Of a stretch of 64,000 bases of DNA, positions 52,612 through 60,885 are shown in pieces; within the stretch, counting starts at the first letter, position 1; the number at the start of each line of letters is the position of its first letter. Source of the stretch: Paracoccus sp. C2R09. Its GTDB lineage: Bacteria > Pseudomonadota > Alphaproteobacteria > Rhodobacterales > Rhodobacteraceae. A model generated the notes under the pieces. It worked only from the letters and a program-made list of their open reading frames with translations, did no database searches and had not been told where the DNA came from. The stretch spans positions 62,001 to 126,000 of the forward strand of contig NZ_JAHKQB010000014.1 in NCBI RefSeq assembly GCF_018860625.1, given 5' to 3'. Both the position numbers and the translations under genes were made by a program.

Positions 52612-53598
52612 ATGTTCCCCGACAGCATGACCGCGATCGAGATCGCGTCCCCCGGCGCGGCCGATCAGCTGCGCAGCGCGGATCGCCCGGTGCCGGTGCC
52701 GACCCATGACCAGATCCTGATCCGGCTGGATTATGCGGGCGTGAACCGCCCCGACGTCTTCCAGCGCGCGGGGGCCTACGATCCGCCTCCGGGGGCGTCG
52801 GACCTGCCGGGGCTGGAATGCTCGGGCGAGATCGTCGCCATGGGCGCGGGCGTCACCCGCTGGCAGAAGGGCGAGAAGGTCTGCGCGCTGCTGCCGGGCG
52901 GTGGCTATGCCGAATACGCCGTCTGCCATGCGGATCACGCGTTGCGCATCCCCAAGGGGTTGTCCATGGCCGAGGCCGCGGCCCTGCCCGAAACCGCCTT
53001 CACCGTCTGGTCGAACGTGGTCCAGCGGGGCAGGCTGACGGGGGGCGAACGCTTTCTTGTCCATGGCGGGACATCGGGCATCGGGATGATGGCGATCCAG
53101 ACCGCGCGTGCGCTTGGCGCGCGGGTCTTCGCCACGGCTGGCAGCCCCGAGAAATGCAAGGCGATCGAGGCGTTGGGCGCGACGGCGATCAATTACCGCG
53201 AGCAGGATTTCGTCAAGATCCTGCGCGAAGCCGGCGGTGCGGATCTGATCCTCGACATGGTGGGGGGCAGCTATATCCCGCGCAACATCAAGGCCTTGGC
53301 CCAGGATGGGCGCCTCGTGATGATCGCCTTTCTCGAAGGTCCCAAGGTCGAGCTGAACTTCGCGCAGATCATGGCGAACCGGCTGACGGTCACCGGATCG
53401 ACCCTGCGTCCGCAATCGGATGTGGCCAAGGCCGAAATCGCCGACCAACTGCGCAAGCAGCTGTGGCCGATGATCGCCGCGGGGTCGGTAGGGGTAACCA
53501 TCGACAGCGAATTCGCGCTGGCCGATGCCGCCGAGGCGCATCGCCGGATGGAGACCAGCGAGCATATCGGCAAGATCGTCCTGAAGGTCCGCGCCTAG
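52612..53598 (+). CDS. zinc-free quinone oxidoreductase (MDR/PIG3 type)
   Basis: A 328-residue NADPH-dependent oxidoreductase. DYAGVNRPDVFQRAGAYDPP with SDLPGLECSG opens the protein, and the nucleotide-binding motif VHGGTSGIGMMAIQTARALG follows. The zinc ligands of alcohol dehydrogenases are absent. It probably reduces quinones or reactive carbonyls. AAGGAG precedes the ATG. It follows COQ9 in the same operon. Its stop overlaps the stop of the convergent RNase T2 gene. Confidence 0.92.
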   Translation: MFPDSMTAIEIASPGAADQLRSADRPVPVPTHDQILIRLDYAGVNRPDVFQRAGAYDPPPGASDLPGLECSGEIVAMGAGVTRWQKGEKVCALLPGGGYAEYAVCHADHALRIPKGLSMAEAAALPETAFTVWSNVVQRGRLTGGERFLVHGGTSGIGMMAIQTARALGARVFATAGSPEKCKAIEALGATAINYREQDFVKILREAGGADLILDMVGGSYIPRNIKALAQDGRLVMIAFLEGPKVELNFAQIMANRLTVTGSTLRPQSDVAKAEIADQLRKQLWPMIAAGSVGVTIDSEFALADAAEAHRRMETSEHIGKIVLKVRA

Positions 53599-54227
53599 CG
53601 CACGGCCTCCATCAGCACGCTGGCGCTGCTGCAGTCGCGCCGCGTGTCCGGGGCGCAGTCGCGAAATTCGAGATCTCTGGTCAGGCAGATTTTCAGCTCG
53701 GTCAGCACCCCGTCGCGGCAGGACACGGTCAGCCCGTCGGGCGAGAGGTTCGGATTGACCTCGAGGAAGGCCTCTTCGACGACGCTTGGGGGCAGGGTGA
53801 TGTCGCGGCCCAGATCGTCGAACACCTCGGGGATCTCCAGCGATTCGTAGGCCTTGCGCGTGGCGTCGTAATAGGCCTGCGAGGACAGGCCGCTGCAGCG
53901 ACCATGCTTCTTCCACTGATACCAGGCCAGCCCGCCCGACCCCATGACATCCGACATCGCCTGGCTTTCCCGGCGCGACGGGTCGCGCTCGGGGGTCGCG
54001 CAATCCTGCGGCCAGCCATCCTCGTATTGCGGCCAGAGGCCGTGGACGCTGAAATCGCGGCCCGTGCCGCCATCGCATTCGGGCGCGTCCCGGTCGTCGC
54101 CCGTGGCCGAACACCAGGATGGCTGCCAGGACAATGCCAGCACGTAATAGTCGAAATCGCCGGCGGTATCCGCGGCAACGGGCAGGGGGGCGGCCATGGC
54201 CGCAAGCAGGGTCACGATCTTGCGCAT
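53595..54227 (-). CDS. secreted RNase T2-family protein
   Basis: A 210-residue protein with a signal peptide (about 1-19). The first catalytic block is FSVHGLWPQ (H62). The second reads WYQWKKHGRCSG with K107 and H108, but the glutamate usually found before this tryptophan is Q104 and the upstream histidine is Y103. Activity may be weaker or altered. Multiple cysteines fit disulfides in the periplasm. The last four bases overlap the quinone oxidoreductase gene tail to tail. Confidence 0.88.
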   Translation of the reverse strand: MRKIVTLLAAMAAPLPVAADTAGDFDYYVLALSWQPSWCSATGDDRDAPECDGGTGRDFSVHGLWPQYEDGWPQDCATPERDPSRRESQAMSDVMGSGGLAWYQWKKHGRCSGLSSQAYYDATRKAYESLEIPEVFDDLGRDITLPPSVVEEAFLEVNPNLSPDGLTVSCRDGVLTELKICLTRDLEFRDCAPDTRRDCSSASVLMEAVR

Positions 54228-54414
54228 GAGGTCACAGTAACGCCGCCCGCGCGGCTGTCCATGCCCCTTGCCGCGCGAATCCCCTTTTCCCCGGCCCCCG
54301 AAAACGCTATATCCGGCGCCAATTCCCCCCCGAGAACGAGGAATGGCGCAAGCCGAAAGCCGTTTTTCCGGCCAAGCCGCCCATGTTCGGGACCAAGTTG
54401 CGAAGGAGACTGAC

Positions 54415-55164
54415 ATGAGCAAGCCGCTGATGGCCAAGGCCACCGCCGTCTGGCTGGTGGATAACACCACGCTCAGCTTCAAGCAGATCGGCGATTTCTG
54501 CGGTCTGCACGAGCTGGAGGTTCAGGGCATCGCCGATGGCGACGTGGCCGCGGGCGTGAAGGGTTACGACCCTGTCGCCTCGAACCAGCTGGACCACGAG
54601 GAGATCAGGCGCGCCGAGGCGAGCCCGACCTACAGGCTGCGCCTGAAGCACAACCCCGCCGCCGATGGCGAGGAGAAGCGCCGCGGCCCGCGCTATACCC
54701 CGCTGTCCAAGCGTCAGGACCGCCCGAACGCCATCCTGTGGCTGGTCAAGTTCCACCCGGAACTGGCCGATGCGCAGATCGCCAAGCTGGTCGGCACCAC
54801 CAAGCCCACGATCAATTCGATCCGCGAGCGGACGCACTGGAACATCCAGAACATGCAGCCGATTGATCCGGTCGCACTGGGCTTGTGCCGTCAGACCGAA
54901 CTGGACGCCGCCGTCCAGAAGGCCGCCAAGAAAAGCGCCGCCGAAGGTGGCGTGATGTCGGATGACGAACGCCGCAAGCTGGTCAGCACCGAGACCTCGC
55001 TGTCGATGACGGACGAGCCGCGCCTGCCCAGCTCGATCGCCGGGCTCGAGAACTTCTCTCTCTCGCGCGACGAGGATGACGAGAAGCCGCGCAAGGATCT
55101 GGATGCGGACAGCTTCTTCAACCTGCCCGACAATTCGGACGACGACGAAGACGAGGACAACTGA
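54415..55164 (+). CDS. trcR: cell-cycle transcriptional regulator TrcR (DUF1013)
   Basis: A 249-residue DUF1013 protein. The opening MSKPLMAKATAVWLVDNTT and FCGLHELEVQGIADGDVA are almost invariant in the family, and a second helix-turn-helix-like block includes DAQIAKLVGTTKPTINSIRE. The C-terminus is acidic and low complexity. In Caulobacter the family member TrcR tracks with RNA polymerase and affects the cell cycle. GAAGGAG precedes the ATG. A GAATC site lies at 54277-54281. It is not GcrA, whose N-terminus is different. Confidence 0.9.
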   Translation: MSKPLMAKATAVWLVDNTTLSFKQIGDFCGLHELEVQGIADGDVAAGVKGYDPVASNQLDHEEIRRAEASPTYRLRLKHNPAADGEEKRRGPRYTPLSKRQDRPNAILWLVKFHPELADAQIAKLVGTTKPTINSIRERTHWNIQNMQPIDPVALGLCRQTELDAAVQKAAKKSAAEGGVMSDDERRKLVSTETSLSMTDEPRLPSSIAGLENFSLSRDEDDEKPRKDLDADSFFNLPDNSDDDEDEDN

Positions 55165-55174
55165 TCCTGTCATG

Positions 55175-55204
55175 AAAAAGGCCGGCAGTGACGCCGGCCT
55201 TTTT
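55175..55204. terminator. bidirectional terminator after trcR
   Basis: A perfect 12-bp stem (AAAAAGGCCGGC and GCCGGCCTTTTT) with loop AGTGAC. T-runs occur on both strands, serving trcR and the convergent GlsB-like gene. Confidence 0.92.
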
Positions 55205-55228
55205 CGTATTCCCTGCGATGATCGCGCG

Positions 55229-55486
55229 TCAGGTTCGACCGCGCACCATGCGCACGACCCAGATCAGGATACATGCGCCGACCACGGCGATGATCAACTG
55301 TCCGATGATGCTGCCCTCGGCGCTGCGGCCCAGCAGCAGGTCGAACAGGAAGTTGCCGATCAGGGCGCCGATGATGCCGACGATGATGTTCATCAGCAGC
55401 CCCATGTTGGATTTCATCACCTTTTCGGCGATCCAGCCCGCGATGGCACCCAGAATGATGGCAAGAAACCAGCCGATACCTTCCAT
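55229..55486 (-). CDS. GlsB/YeaQ/YmgE-family small membrane protein
   Basis: An 85-residue protein with three hydrophobic segments and GAIAGWIAEKVMKSNMGLLM followed by NIIVGIIGALIGNFLF. The family was once called transglycosylase-associated; its role is not settled but it is often stress-induced. ATG 55486 has AAAGGGA upstream; a longer frame to 55552 lacks a ribosome-binding site. Confidence 0.88.
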   Translation of the reverse strand: MEGIGWFLAIILGAIAGWIAEKVMKSNMGLLMNIIVGIIGALIGNFLFDLLLGRSAEGSIIGQLIIAVVGACILIWVVRMVRGRT

Positions 55487-55597
55487 GACATATCCCTTTT
55501 CGTCGTAAATGGCCCGCCCCTGTGACGGCCTGTCGCAGTAGTAATGCTGCAACCGCGCGATCCGTTCCCGGACCGCGCCACCATTTGCCCCAGCCGG

Positions 55598-57070
55598 TCA
55601 GACCGACAGGCAGATGTATTTCATCTCCAGATAGTCATCGAGCCCGTGATGACTGCCCTCGCGACCCAGGCCCGACTGCTTGACGCCGCCGAAGGGCGCA
55701 ACCTCGGTCGAGATGAGGCCGGTATTCACGCCGACGATCCCGTATTCCAACGCCTCCTGCACGCGGGTGATGCGGCCGACATCGCGGGCATAGAAATAGG
55801 AGGCCAGCCCGAAGATCGTGGCATTCGCGGCCTCGACGGCTTCTTCTTCGGTGTCGAAGCGGAAAAGCGGCGCGAGCGGGCCGAAGGTTTCCTCGGAGGC
55901 GACCTTCATGTCCGAGGTGACGCCCGTCACGACGGTCGGTTCGAAGAACAGCCCGTCCTTGGGCTTGCCGCCGGTCAGGACCTGCCCGCCATTCCGGGTC
56001 ACATCGTCGATATGTTCCTGCACCTTGCCGACCGCATCGCGGTTGATCAGCGGGCCGGTGGTGGTCCCGTCCTCCAGCCCGTCGCCGACCTTCAGCTTGG
56101 ACACCGCATCGGCCAGCTTTTCGGCGAAGGCGTCATAGACGCCCGACTGGACATAGATGCGGTTCGCGCAGACGCAGGTCTGGCCGTTGTTGCGGAACTT
56201 CGATGCCATCGCCCCTTCGACCGCCGCATCCAGATCGGCGTCGTCGAAGACGATGAAAGGCGCGTTGCCGCCCAGCTCCATGCTGCATTTCATCACCTGA
56301 TCGGCAGCTTGGCGCAGCAGGATGCGGCCCACCTCGGTCGATCCGGTAAAGGTCAGCTTGCGCACCTTGGGGTTCTCGCAGAACTCCTTGCCGATATCGC
56401 TGCTGCGCGACGAGGTGACGACCGACAGGATACCCTTGGGCAGGCCCGCGCGTTCGCCCAGCACCGCCATGGCCAGCGCTGACAGGGGCGTTTCGGCAGC
56501 CGGACGGGCGACGAAGCCGCAGCCCACGGCCAGCGCGGGACCGGCCTTGCGCGCGATCATCGCATTCGGAAAGTTCCACGGCGTGATCGAGCCCACGACC
56601 CCGATGGGCTGGCGGATGACGCTGATGCGCTTGTCGGGCTGGTGGCCGGGGATCGTTTCGCCATAGACGCGCTTGGCCTCCTCTCCGAACCACTCGATGA
56701 AGCTGGCGCCATAGGCGATCTCGCCCTTGGCCTCGGCCAGGGGCTTGCCCTGTTCGGCGGTCAGGATGGTGCCCAGATCCTCCTGCGCCTCGATCATCAG
56801 GTCGTACCATCTGCGCATGATCTGGGCGCGTTCCTTGGCGGTGCGGGCAGCCCAGTCCTTCATCGCGGTATCGGCCGCGTCGATGGCGCGGGCGCATTCG
56901 GCGCGGTTCAGGTCGGCCACGCGGGCGATCACGTCGCCGCGCGCAGGGTTCGTGACCTCGAAGGTCGCGCCGTCATCGGCGTCGATCCATTCGCCCGCCA
57001 CGAAGGCGCGGGTTTCCAGCAGCGAGGGATCGCGCAGAAGGGATTTCAGGTCGGTGGATTGCTTGGTCAT
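55598..57070 (-). CDS. gabD: succinate-semialdehyde dehydrogenase (GabD type)
   Basis: A 490-residue aldehyde dehydrogenase. TPWNFPNAMIARK, the glutamate in MELGGNAPFIVF and the catalytic C299 in NNGQTCVCANR are present; C301 nearby is also typical of succinate-semialdehyde enzymes. GVKQSGLGREGSHHGLDDYL closes the protein. It oxidises succinate semialdehyde, or a related semialdehyde, to the acid. GTAGGAG precedes the ATG. No GABA transaminase is nearby. Confidence 0.92.
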   Translation of the reverse strand: MTKQSTDLKSLLRDPSLLETRAFVAGEWIDADDGATFEVTNPARGDVIARVADLNRAECARAIDAADTAMKDWAARTAKERAQIMRRWYDLMIEAQEDLGTILTAEQGKPLAEAKGEIAYGASFIEWFGEEAKRVYGETIPGHQPDKRISVIRQPIGVVGSITPWNFPNAMIARKAGPALAVGCGFVARPAAETPLSALAMAVLGERAGLPKGILSVVTSSRSSDIGKEFCENPKVRKLTFTGSTEVGRILLRQAADQVMKCSMELGGNAPFIVFDDADLDAAVEGAMASKFRNNGQTCVCANRIYVQSGVYDAFAEKLADAVSKLKVGDGLEDGTTTGPLINRDAVGKVQEHIDDVTRNGGQVLTGGKPKDGLFFEPTVVTGVTSDMKVASEETFGPLAPLFRFDTEEEAVEAANATIFGLASYFYARDVGRITRVQEALEYGIVGVNTGLISTEVAPFGGVKQSGLGREGSHHGLDDYLEMKYICLSV

Positions 57071-57128
57071 GGTCGCTCCTACGGGGACTTGGCGCAGAGT
57101 TCAGCACGCGGCCCGTCGCTTGTCAAAA

Positions 57129-57151
57129 CCGGGTCCGGTTCCGGGTCCGGT
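57129..57151. repeat. tandem 12-base repeat in gabD/SH3 intergenic region
   Basis: CCGGGTCCGGT occurs at 57129-57139 and 57141-57151. A 5-bp inverted repeat ACGTG-N5-CACGT follows at 57062+100 (57162-57176). Both lie in the divergent promoter region. Confidence 0.4.
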
Positions 57152-57252
57152 GCGAAAACTAACGTGATCCGCACGTGTGGAACGCATATGGCGGATGGAA
57201 TGTTTCTGAGCCATTCGTCCCCTGTCCGGGGGCATGAACAAGGAGCATGACC

Positions 57253-57927
57253 ATGACGACCAAGATCATGATGACCGGCGCTGCCGCCCTGCTGACCCTG
57301 TCGGGCGCGGCCTTCGCCCAGCAGACGACCGCCACCGCATCGACCGACCTGAACGTGCGGTCCGGCCCCGGTGTCCAGCACGAGGTGATCGGCGCGATCC
57401 CCGGCGGGGACGAGGTGAACGTCGTGGGCTGCATCGACAGCGCGAACTGGTGCGAGGTCAATTCCGACGAGATCGACGGCTGGGCCTATGGCGACTATCT
57501 GAACGTCACCGCCGGCGATGAGATCGTCAGTCTCTATCCCAACCGTCAGGATGTCGGCATCGCGGTGATCGAGGCCCCCGCCCAGCCCGACAATCGCGGC
57601 CAGAACACCGCGGTCGGTGGCGTGGGTGGTGCCGCGATGGGTGCGCTGATCGGCGGGCCGGTCGGTGCGGTCGCCGGCGCGGCCCTGGGCAGCGGGGCAG
57701 GGGCCGCCGCCCGTGTCGAACCTGCGCCCGAGGTCACGACATATGTCACCTCGAACAGCGTCGCGCCGGTCTTCCTGGAAGGCGAGGTGGTTCTTGGGGC
57801 GGGCGTTCCCGACACGGTGGACATCTACGATATTCCGCAAACGCCGGACTATCGTTACGCGCAGATCAACGGACAGACGGTTCTTGTGGATCCAAACGAC
57901 CGCCAGATCGTTTACATCTATCGCTGA
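57253..57927 (+). CDS. secreted SH3-domain and DUF1236-like protein
   Basis: A 224-residue exported protein. Signal peptide about 1-22 (ending AAFAQ), then a bacterial SH3 domain (ASTDLNVRSGPGVQHEVIGA; ANWCEVNSDEIDGWAYGDYL), a Gly/Ala-rich stretch, and a C-terminal part with VYIYR of DUF1236 type. SH3 domains of this sort bind wall components. Two ATGs are close: 57247 and 57253. The latter is taken since AGGAG at 57241 is 7 bases away. Confidence 0.87.
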   Translation: MTTKIMMTGAAALLTLSGAAFAQQTTATASTDLNVRSGPGVQHEVIGAIPGGDEVNVVGCIDSANWCEVNSDEIDGWAYGDYLNVTAGDEIVSLYPNRQDVGIAVIEAPAQPDNRGQNTAVGGVGGAAMGALIGGPVGAVAGAALGSGAGAAARVEPAPEVTTYVTSNSVAPVFLEGEVVLGAGVPDTVDIYDIPQTPDYRYAQINGQTVLVDPNDRQIVYIYR

Positions 57928-57954
57928 GCTGTCCCTCTTGGCGATCTCTGATGG

Positions 57955-57985
57955 GGCGGTGCGCCAGGTGCGCACCGCCTTTTTT
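57955..57985 (+). terminator. terminator after the SH3-domain gene
   Basis: A perfect 10-bp stem (GGCGGTGCGC and GCGCACCGCC) with loop CAGGT, then six T. It abuts the stop of the convergent P1-peptidase gene at 57985. Confidence 0.9.
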
Positions 57986-58974
57986 CATGAAAAACGCGTC
58001 CGCCATGCGGGTTGCAGGTCGCCGGGCAGCGCGGTTGCGGCATGAACGCCCCGTGCAATCGCCCGCGCCAGCACGCAGGCCGCGGCATAGGACAACGCAT
58101 AGGCATCGGCCAGCGGGTCGCCCACAGGCACGCGCCCGGTCGAGGCCGCGAAGACGAGATCCCCGTCCAGGGGCGTGTGACTGGGAACCAGCGACCGGGC
58201 CATGCCGTCATGGGCAACCGTGGCCATCCGCGTCAGCCCCGCCTTGTCCAGCGCCATGTCGGTGGCGATGATCGCGATGGTCGTGGCCTCGCCCATGCGC
58301 TTGGCGGGGGGCGGTTCATGCGCGGCCGGGAAATCGCGGGGCAGGCCCCTGCCGCCGAATTCCCCATCCAGTTCCCAAGGCGCGGCCCAGAAATGCGGCC
58401 CGTCGCCAACCGTCGCGGTCCCGAGCGCGTTGACCGCCACCAGCGCGCCCACCGTCGCGCCGTTTTCCAGCACCGCGCTGGCGGAGCCCAGTCCCCCGCG
58501 CAGGTTGCCCGTCATCGCGCCGTATCCCGCACCCGCCGTCCCCAGATCGAAGCGCGTATCCGCTGCCTGCCATGCCGCCCGCCCAAGCGCGGGATAGGGG
58601 TTCGCGTCCCAGTCCTTGTCGCCCCCGTTGATCAGGTCGAACAGGATCGCCCCCGGCACGATGGGCACGCGCGCGGGTCCGATGGCAAAGCCGCGGCCCG
58701 CGGCCCGCATGGCCTCCATCACGCCGTCGCAGGCCGCCAGCCCGAAGGCCGAACCGCCCGACAGGACCAGCGCATCGACCGCGGGCACCAGCTTGTCGGG
58801 GGCCAGAAGCTCGGTCTCGCGCGATCCGGGGGCGCCGCCCATGACGTGGATCGCGGCGGCGAAGGGCGCATCGGCGGTCAGCACGCTGACGCCGGAACGC
58901 AGTCCGGCGTCATGCGCCTGTCCGACCTTCAGGCCCGCGACATCGGTGATCAGGTTCAGGGGGCCGGGTCTCAT
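57985..58974 (-). CDS. P1/S58-family peptidase (DmpA/NylC-like N-terminal nucleophile hydrolase)
   Basis: A 329-residue precursor of the self-cleaving P1 family. LITDVAGLKVGQAHDAGLRS opens the protein; VDALVLSGGSAFGLAACDGV and EATTIAIIATDMALDKAG follow. By comparison with NylC the cleavage should be just before the first threonine of ATTIAI; the usual asparagine there is alanine. Members cleave beta-aminopeptides or amide oligomers. The ATG overlaps the ion channel stop (ATGA). Confidence 0.85.
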   Translation of the reverse strand: MRPGPLNLITDVAGLKVGQAHDAGLRSGVSVLTADAPFAAAIHVMGGAPGSRETELLAPDKLVPAVDALVLSGGSAFGLAACDGVMEAMRAAGRGFAIGPARVPIVPGAILFDLINGGDKDWDANPYPALGRAAWQAADTRFDLGTAGAGYGAMTGNLRGGLGSASAVLENGATVGALVAVNALGTATVGDGPHFWAAPWELDGEFGGRGLPRDFPAAHEPPPAKRMGEATTIAIIATDMALDKAGLTRMATVAHDGMARSLVPSHTPLDGDLVFAASTGRVPVGDPLADAYALSYAAACVLARAIARGVHAATALPGDLQPAWRTRFS

Positions 58975-59414
58975 GGGCGTTCCTTCATGAATGCGATCTG
59001 CCTGACCCGCACATGGCGCAGCGATTCGACCATCAGCGCGGTCATCAGCCCGAAGCTGAGAAGCCCGTTCGCCGCGGCCAGCCCGCCCAGAATGCGCCAT
59101 TCCAGCGGCATCAGCACGTCACCGTAGCCAAGGGTCGTGAAGGTCACCAGCGCGAAGTACATCGCCTCCTCGAAGCCCGAGAAGATGCCCAGAATATGGA
59201 ACGTCACCGCCCAGAGCCAGACCGACATGGTCACCATCGCAAGCACGGCCAGGCTGGAGGCGACCACGATCAGGATCAGCTTGGGGCGATGGGGCGCGCG
59301 CAGCAGCCAGCCCTCGTGGCGGGCATAGGTCCATTCGAGGGTCCATATCCAGAACCCCGCGATGGCGATGCTGCCCATCATCAGCAGCGAACCCAGCAGG
59401 ATCTGTCCGGTCAT
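58971..59414 (-). CDS. two-transmembrane potassium-type ion channel
   Basis: A 147-residue membrane protein. The selectivity filter TTLGYGD sits between two membrane helices of the ion_trans_2 type, preceded by two more hydrophobic stretches near the N-terminus. No regulatory RCK domain is attached. It overlaps the peptidase by four bases. A link between the two products is not evident. Confidence 0.85.
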   Translation of the reverse strand: MTGQILLGSLLMMGSIAIAGFWIWTLEWTYARHEGWLLRAPHRPKLILIVVASSLAVLAMVTMSVWLWAVTFHILGIFSGFEEAMYFALVTFTTLGYGDVLMPLEWRILGGLAAANGLLSFGLMTALMVESLRHVRVRQIAFMKERP

Positions 59415-59488
59415 GCGCCTTGCCCCCCCATCCGTTCCGGCGCGCCGCATCTTTACAGGGACGGCGCGCGCACCTATCTGACATCGTC

Positions 59489-59962
59489 ATGGCCAAGGAA
59501 CCGGAAAACAAGAACTACAAGGTGATCGCCGAGAACCGGCGCGCACGCTTCGACTATTTCATCGAGAGCGATCTCGAGGTGGGCATCGTGCTGACCGGGT
59601 CCGAGGTGAAATCCCTGCGCACCGGGCAGACCAACATCGCCGAAAGCTATGCCAGCATCGAGGATGGCGAGCTGTGGCTGATCAACGGCTATATCGCCAC
59701 GCTGCTGAACGCCGGCGTCTTCGGCCACGAGGAACGCCGCAAGCGCAAGCTGCTGGTCAATCGCCGCGAACTGGCCCGTCTGTGGCAGGCCGTCGGCCGC
59801 GAGGGGATGACCCTCGTGCCGCTGGTGATGTATTTCAACCACAAGGGCCTCGTGAAGCTGAAGATCGGCGTCGCGAAGGGCAAGAAGGCCGCCGACAAGC
59901 GCGAGACCAGCGCCAAGCGCGACTGGAACCGCCAGAAACAGCGTCTGCTCAAGCAGGGCTGA
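59489..59962 (+). CDS. smpB: SsrA-binding protein SmpB
   Basis: A 157-residue tmRNA-binding protein for ribosome rescue. [40 protein letters not shown] and [15 protein letters not shown] are diagnostic, with the basic C-terminal tail [15 protein letters not shown]. The ssrA gene itself is not in the window. Confidence 0.97.
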   Translation: MAKEPENKNYKVIAENRRARFDYFIESDLEVGIVLTGSEVKSLRTGQTNIAESYASIEDGELWLINGYIATLLNAGVFGHEERRKRKLLVNRRELARLWQAVGREGMTLVPLVMYFNHKGLVKLKIGVAKGKKAADKRETSAKRDWNRQKQRLLKQG

Positions 59963-60029
59963 GGCGGCTGCGCCATTGCACCCCCGCGCTTCGGTCTGTA
60001 AGTCGGAACGGCATAGCGATGGGGGGCAC

Positions 60030-60884
60030 ATGCAGGACGATCCGAGGACGCTTGTCTCGACCAATTGGCTGGCCGCCCATCTGGGCGACCCCGATCTGCG
60101 CGTGATCGACGCCAGCTGGCACATGCCCGCATCGGGGCGCGATGCGCGCGCCGAATACGACGCGACCCATATCCCCGGCGCACGCTTCTTCGACATCGAC
60201 GCGATCAGCGACCACCGCAGCGCGCTGCCCCATACCGCCCCCTTGCCCGAGATGTTCATCAGCCGCATGCGCGCCATGGGCGTGGGCGACGGGCACCAGG
60301 TGGTCATCTACGACAATTCGGACGTGCGCAGCGCGGCGCGGGTCTGGTGGACCTTCCGCCTGATGGGCAAGAAGGACGTGGCCGTGCTGGATGGCGGCCT
60401 GCCCAAATGGCTGGCCGAGGGTCGCCCGACCGAGGACATGCCCCCCGTCATGCGCGACCGCCACATCACCGTGCAGCGTCAGGCGGGACTGATCCGCGAC
60501 GTGACGCAGGTCGCCTCGGCCTCGAAGCTGGGCGATCACGAGATCATCGACGCCCGCGCGCCCGAACGCTTCCGCGGCGAGGCCGACGAGCCGCGCCCCG
60601 GCATGCGCAAGGGTCACATCCCCGGATCGCGGAACCTGCCCTTCGGTCGCCTGTTGAACAAGGACGGCACCATGAAGGACGAGGCCGCCCTGCGCACCGC
60701 CTTCGAGGAGGCCGGTGTCGATCTGTCGAAGCCCGCCATCACCACCTGCGGCAGCGGCGTGACCGCCGCGATCCTGTCGCTGGCGCTGGAACGGATCGGG
60801 CATCGCAACCACTCGCTCTATGACGGCAGCTGGTCCGAATGGGGCAGTTTCGCCGACCTGAACATCGCAACCGGAGACGCCTGA
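60030..60884 (+). CDS. sseA: 3-mercaptopyruvate sulfurtransferase
   Basis: A 284-residue protein of two rhodanese domains. The C-terminal domain carries the catalytic C240 in TTCGSGVTAAIL; the CGSGVT loop is that of mercaptopyruvate sulfurtransferase rather than thiosulfate sulfurtransferase. The N-terminal domain has HIPGARFFDIDAISDH. One base separates it from the aminotransferase gene. Confidence 0.94.
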   Translation: MQDDPRTLVSTNWLAAHLGDPDLRVIDASWHMPASGRDARAEYDATHIPGARFFDIDAISDHRSALPHTAPLPEMFISRMRAMGVGDGHQVVIYDNSDVRSAARVWWTFRLMGKKDVAVLDGGLPKWLAEGRPTEDMPPVMRDRHITVQRQAGLIRDVTQVASASKLGDHEIIDARAPERFRGEADEPRPGMRKGHIPGSRNLPFGRLLNKDGTMKDEAALRTAFEEAGVDLSKPAITTCGSGVTAAILSLALERIGHRNHSLYDGSWSEWGSFADLNIATGDA

Positions 60885-60885
60885 G

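Noticed and set aside
54277..54281. GANTC site upstream of trcR as evidence for CcrM control
   Set aside because: A single five-base site 134 bases from the ATG is not enough to claim regulation.
54415..55164. Possible GcrA
   Set aside because: The N-terminus and conserved blocks are those of DUF1013/TrcR, not GcrA.
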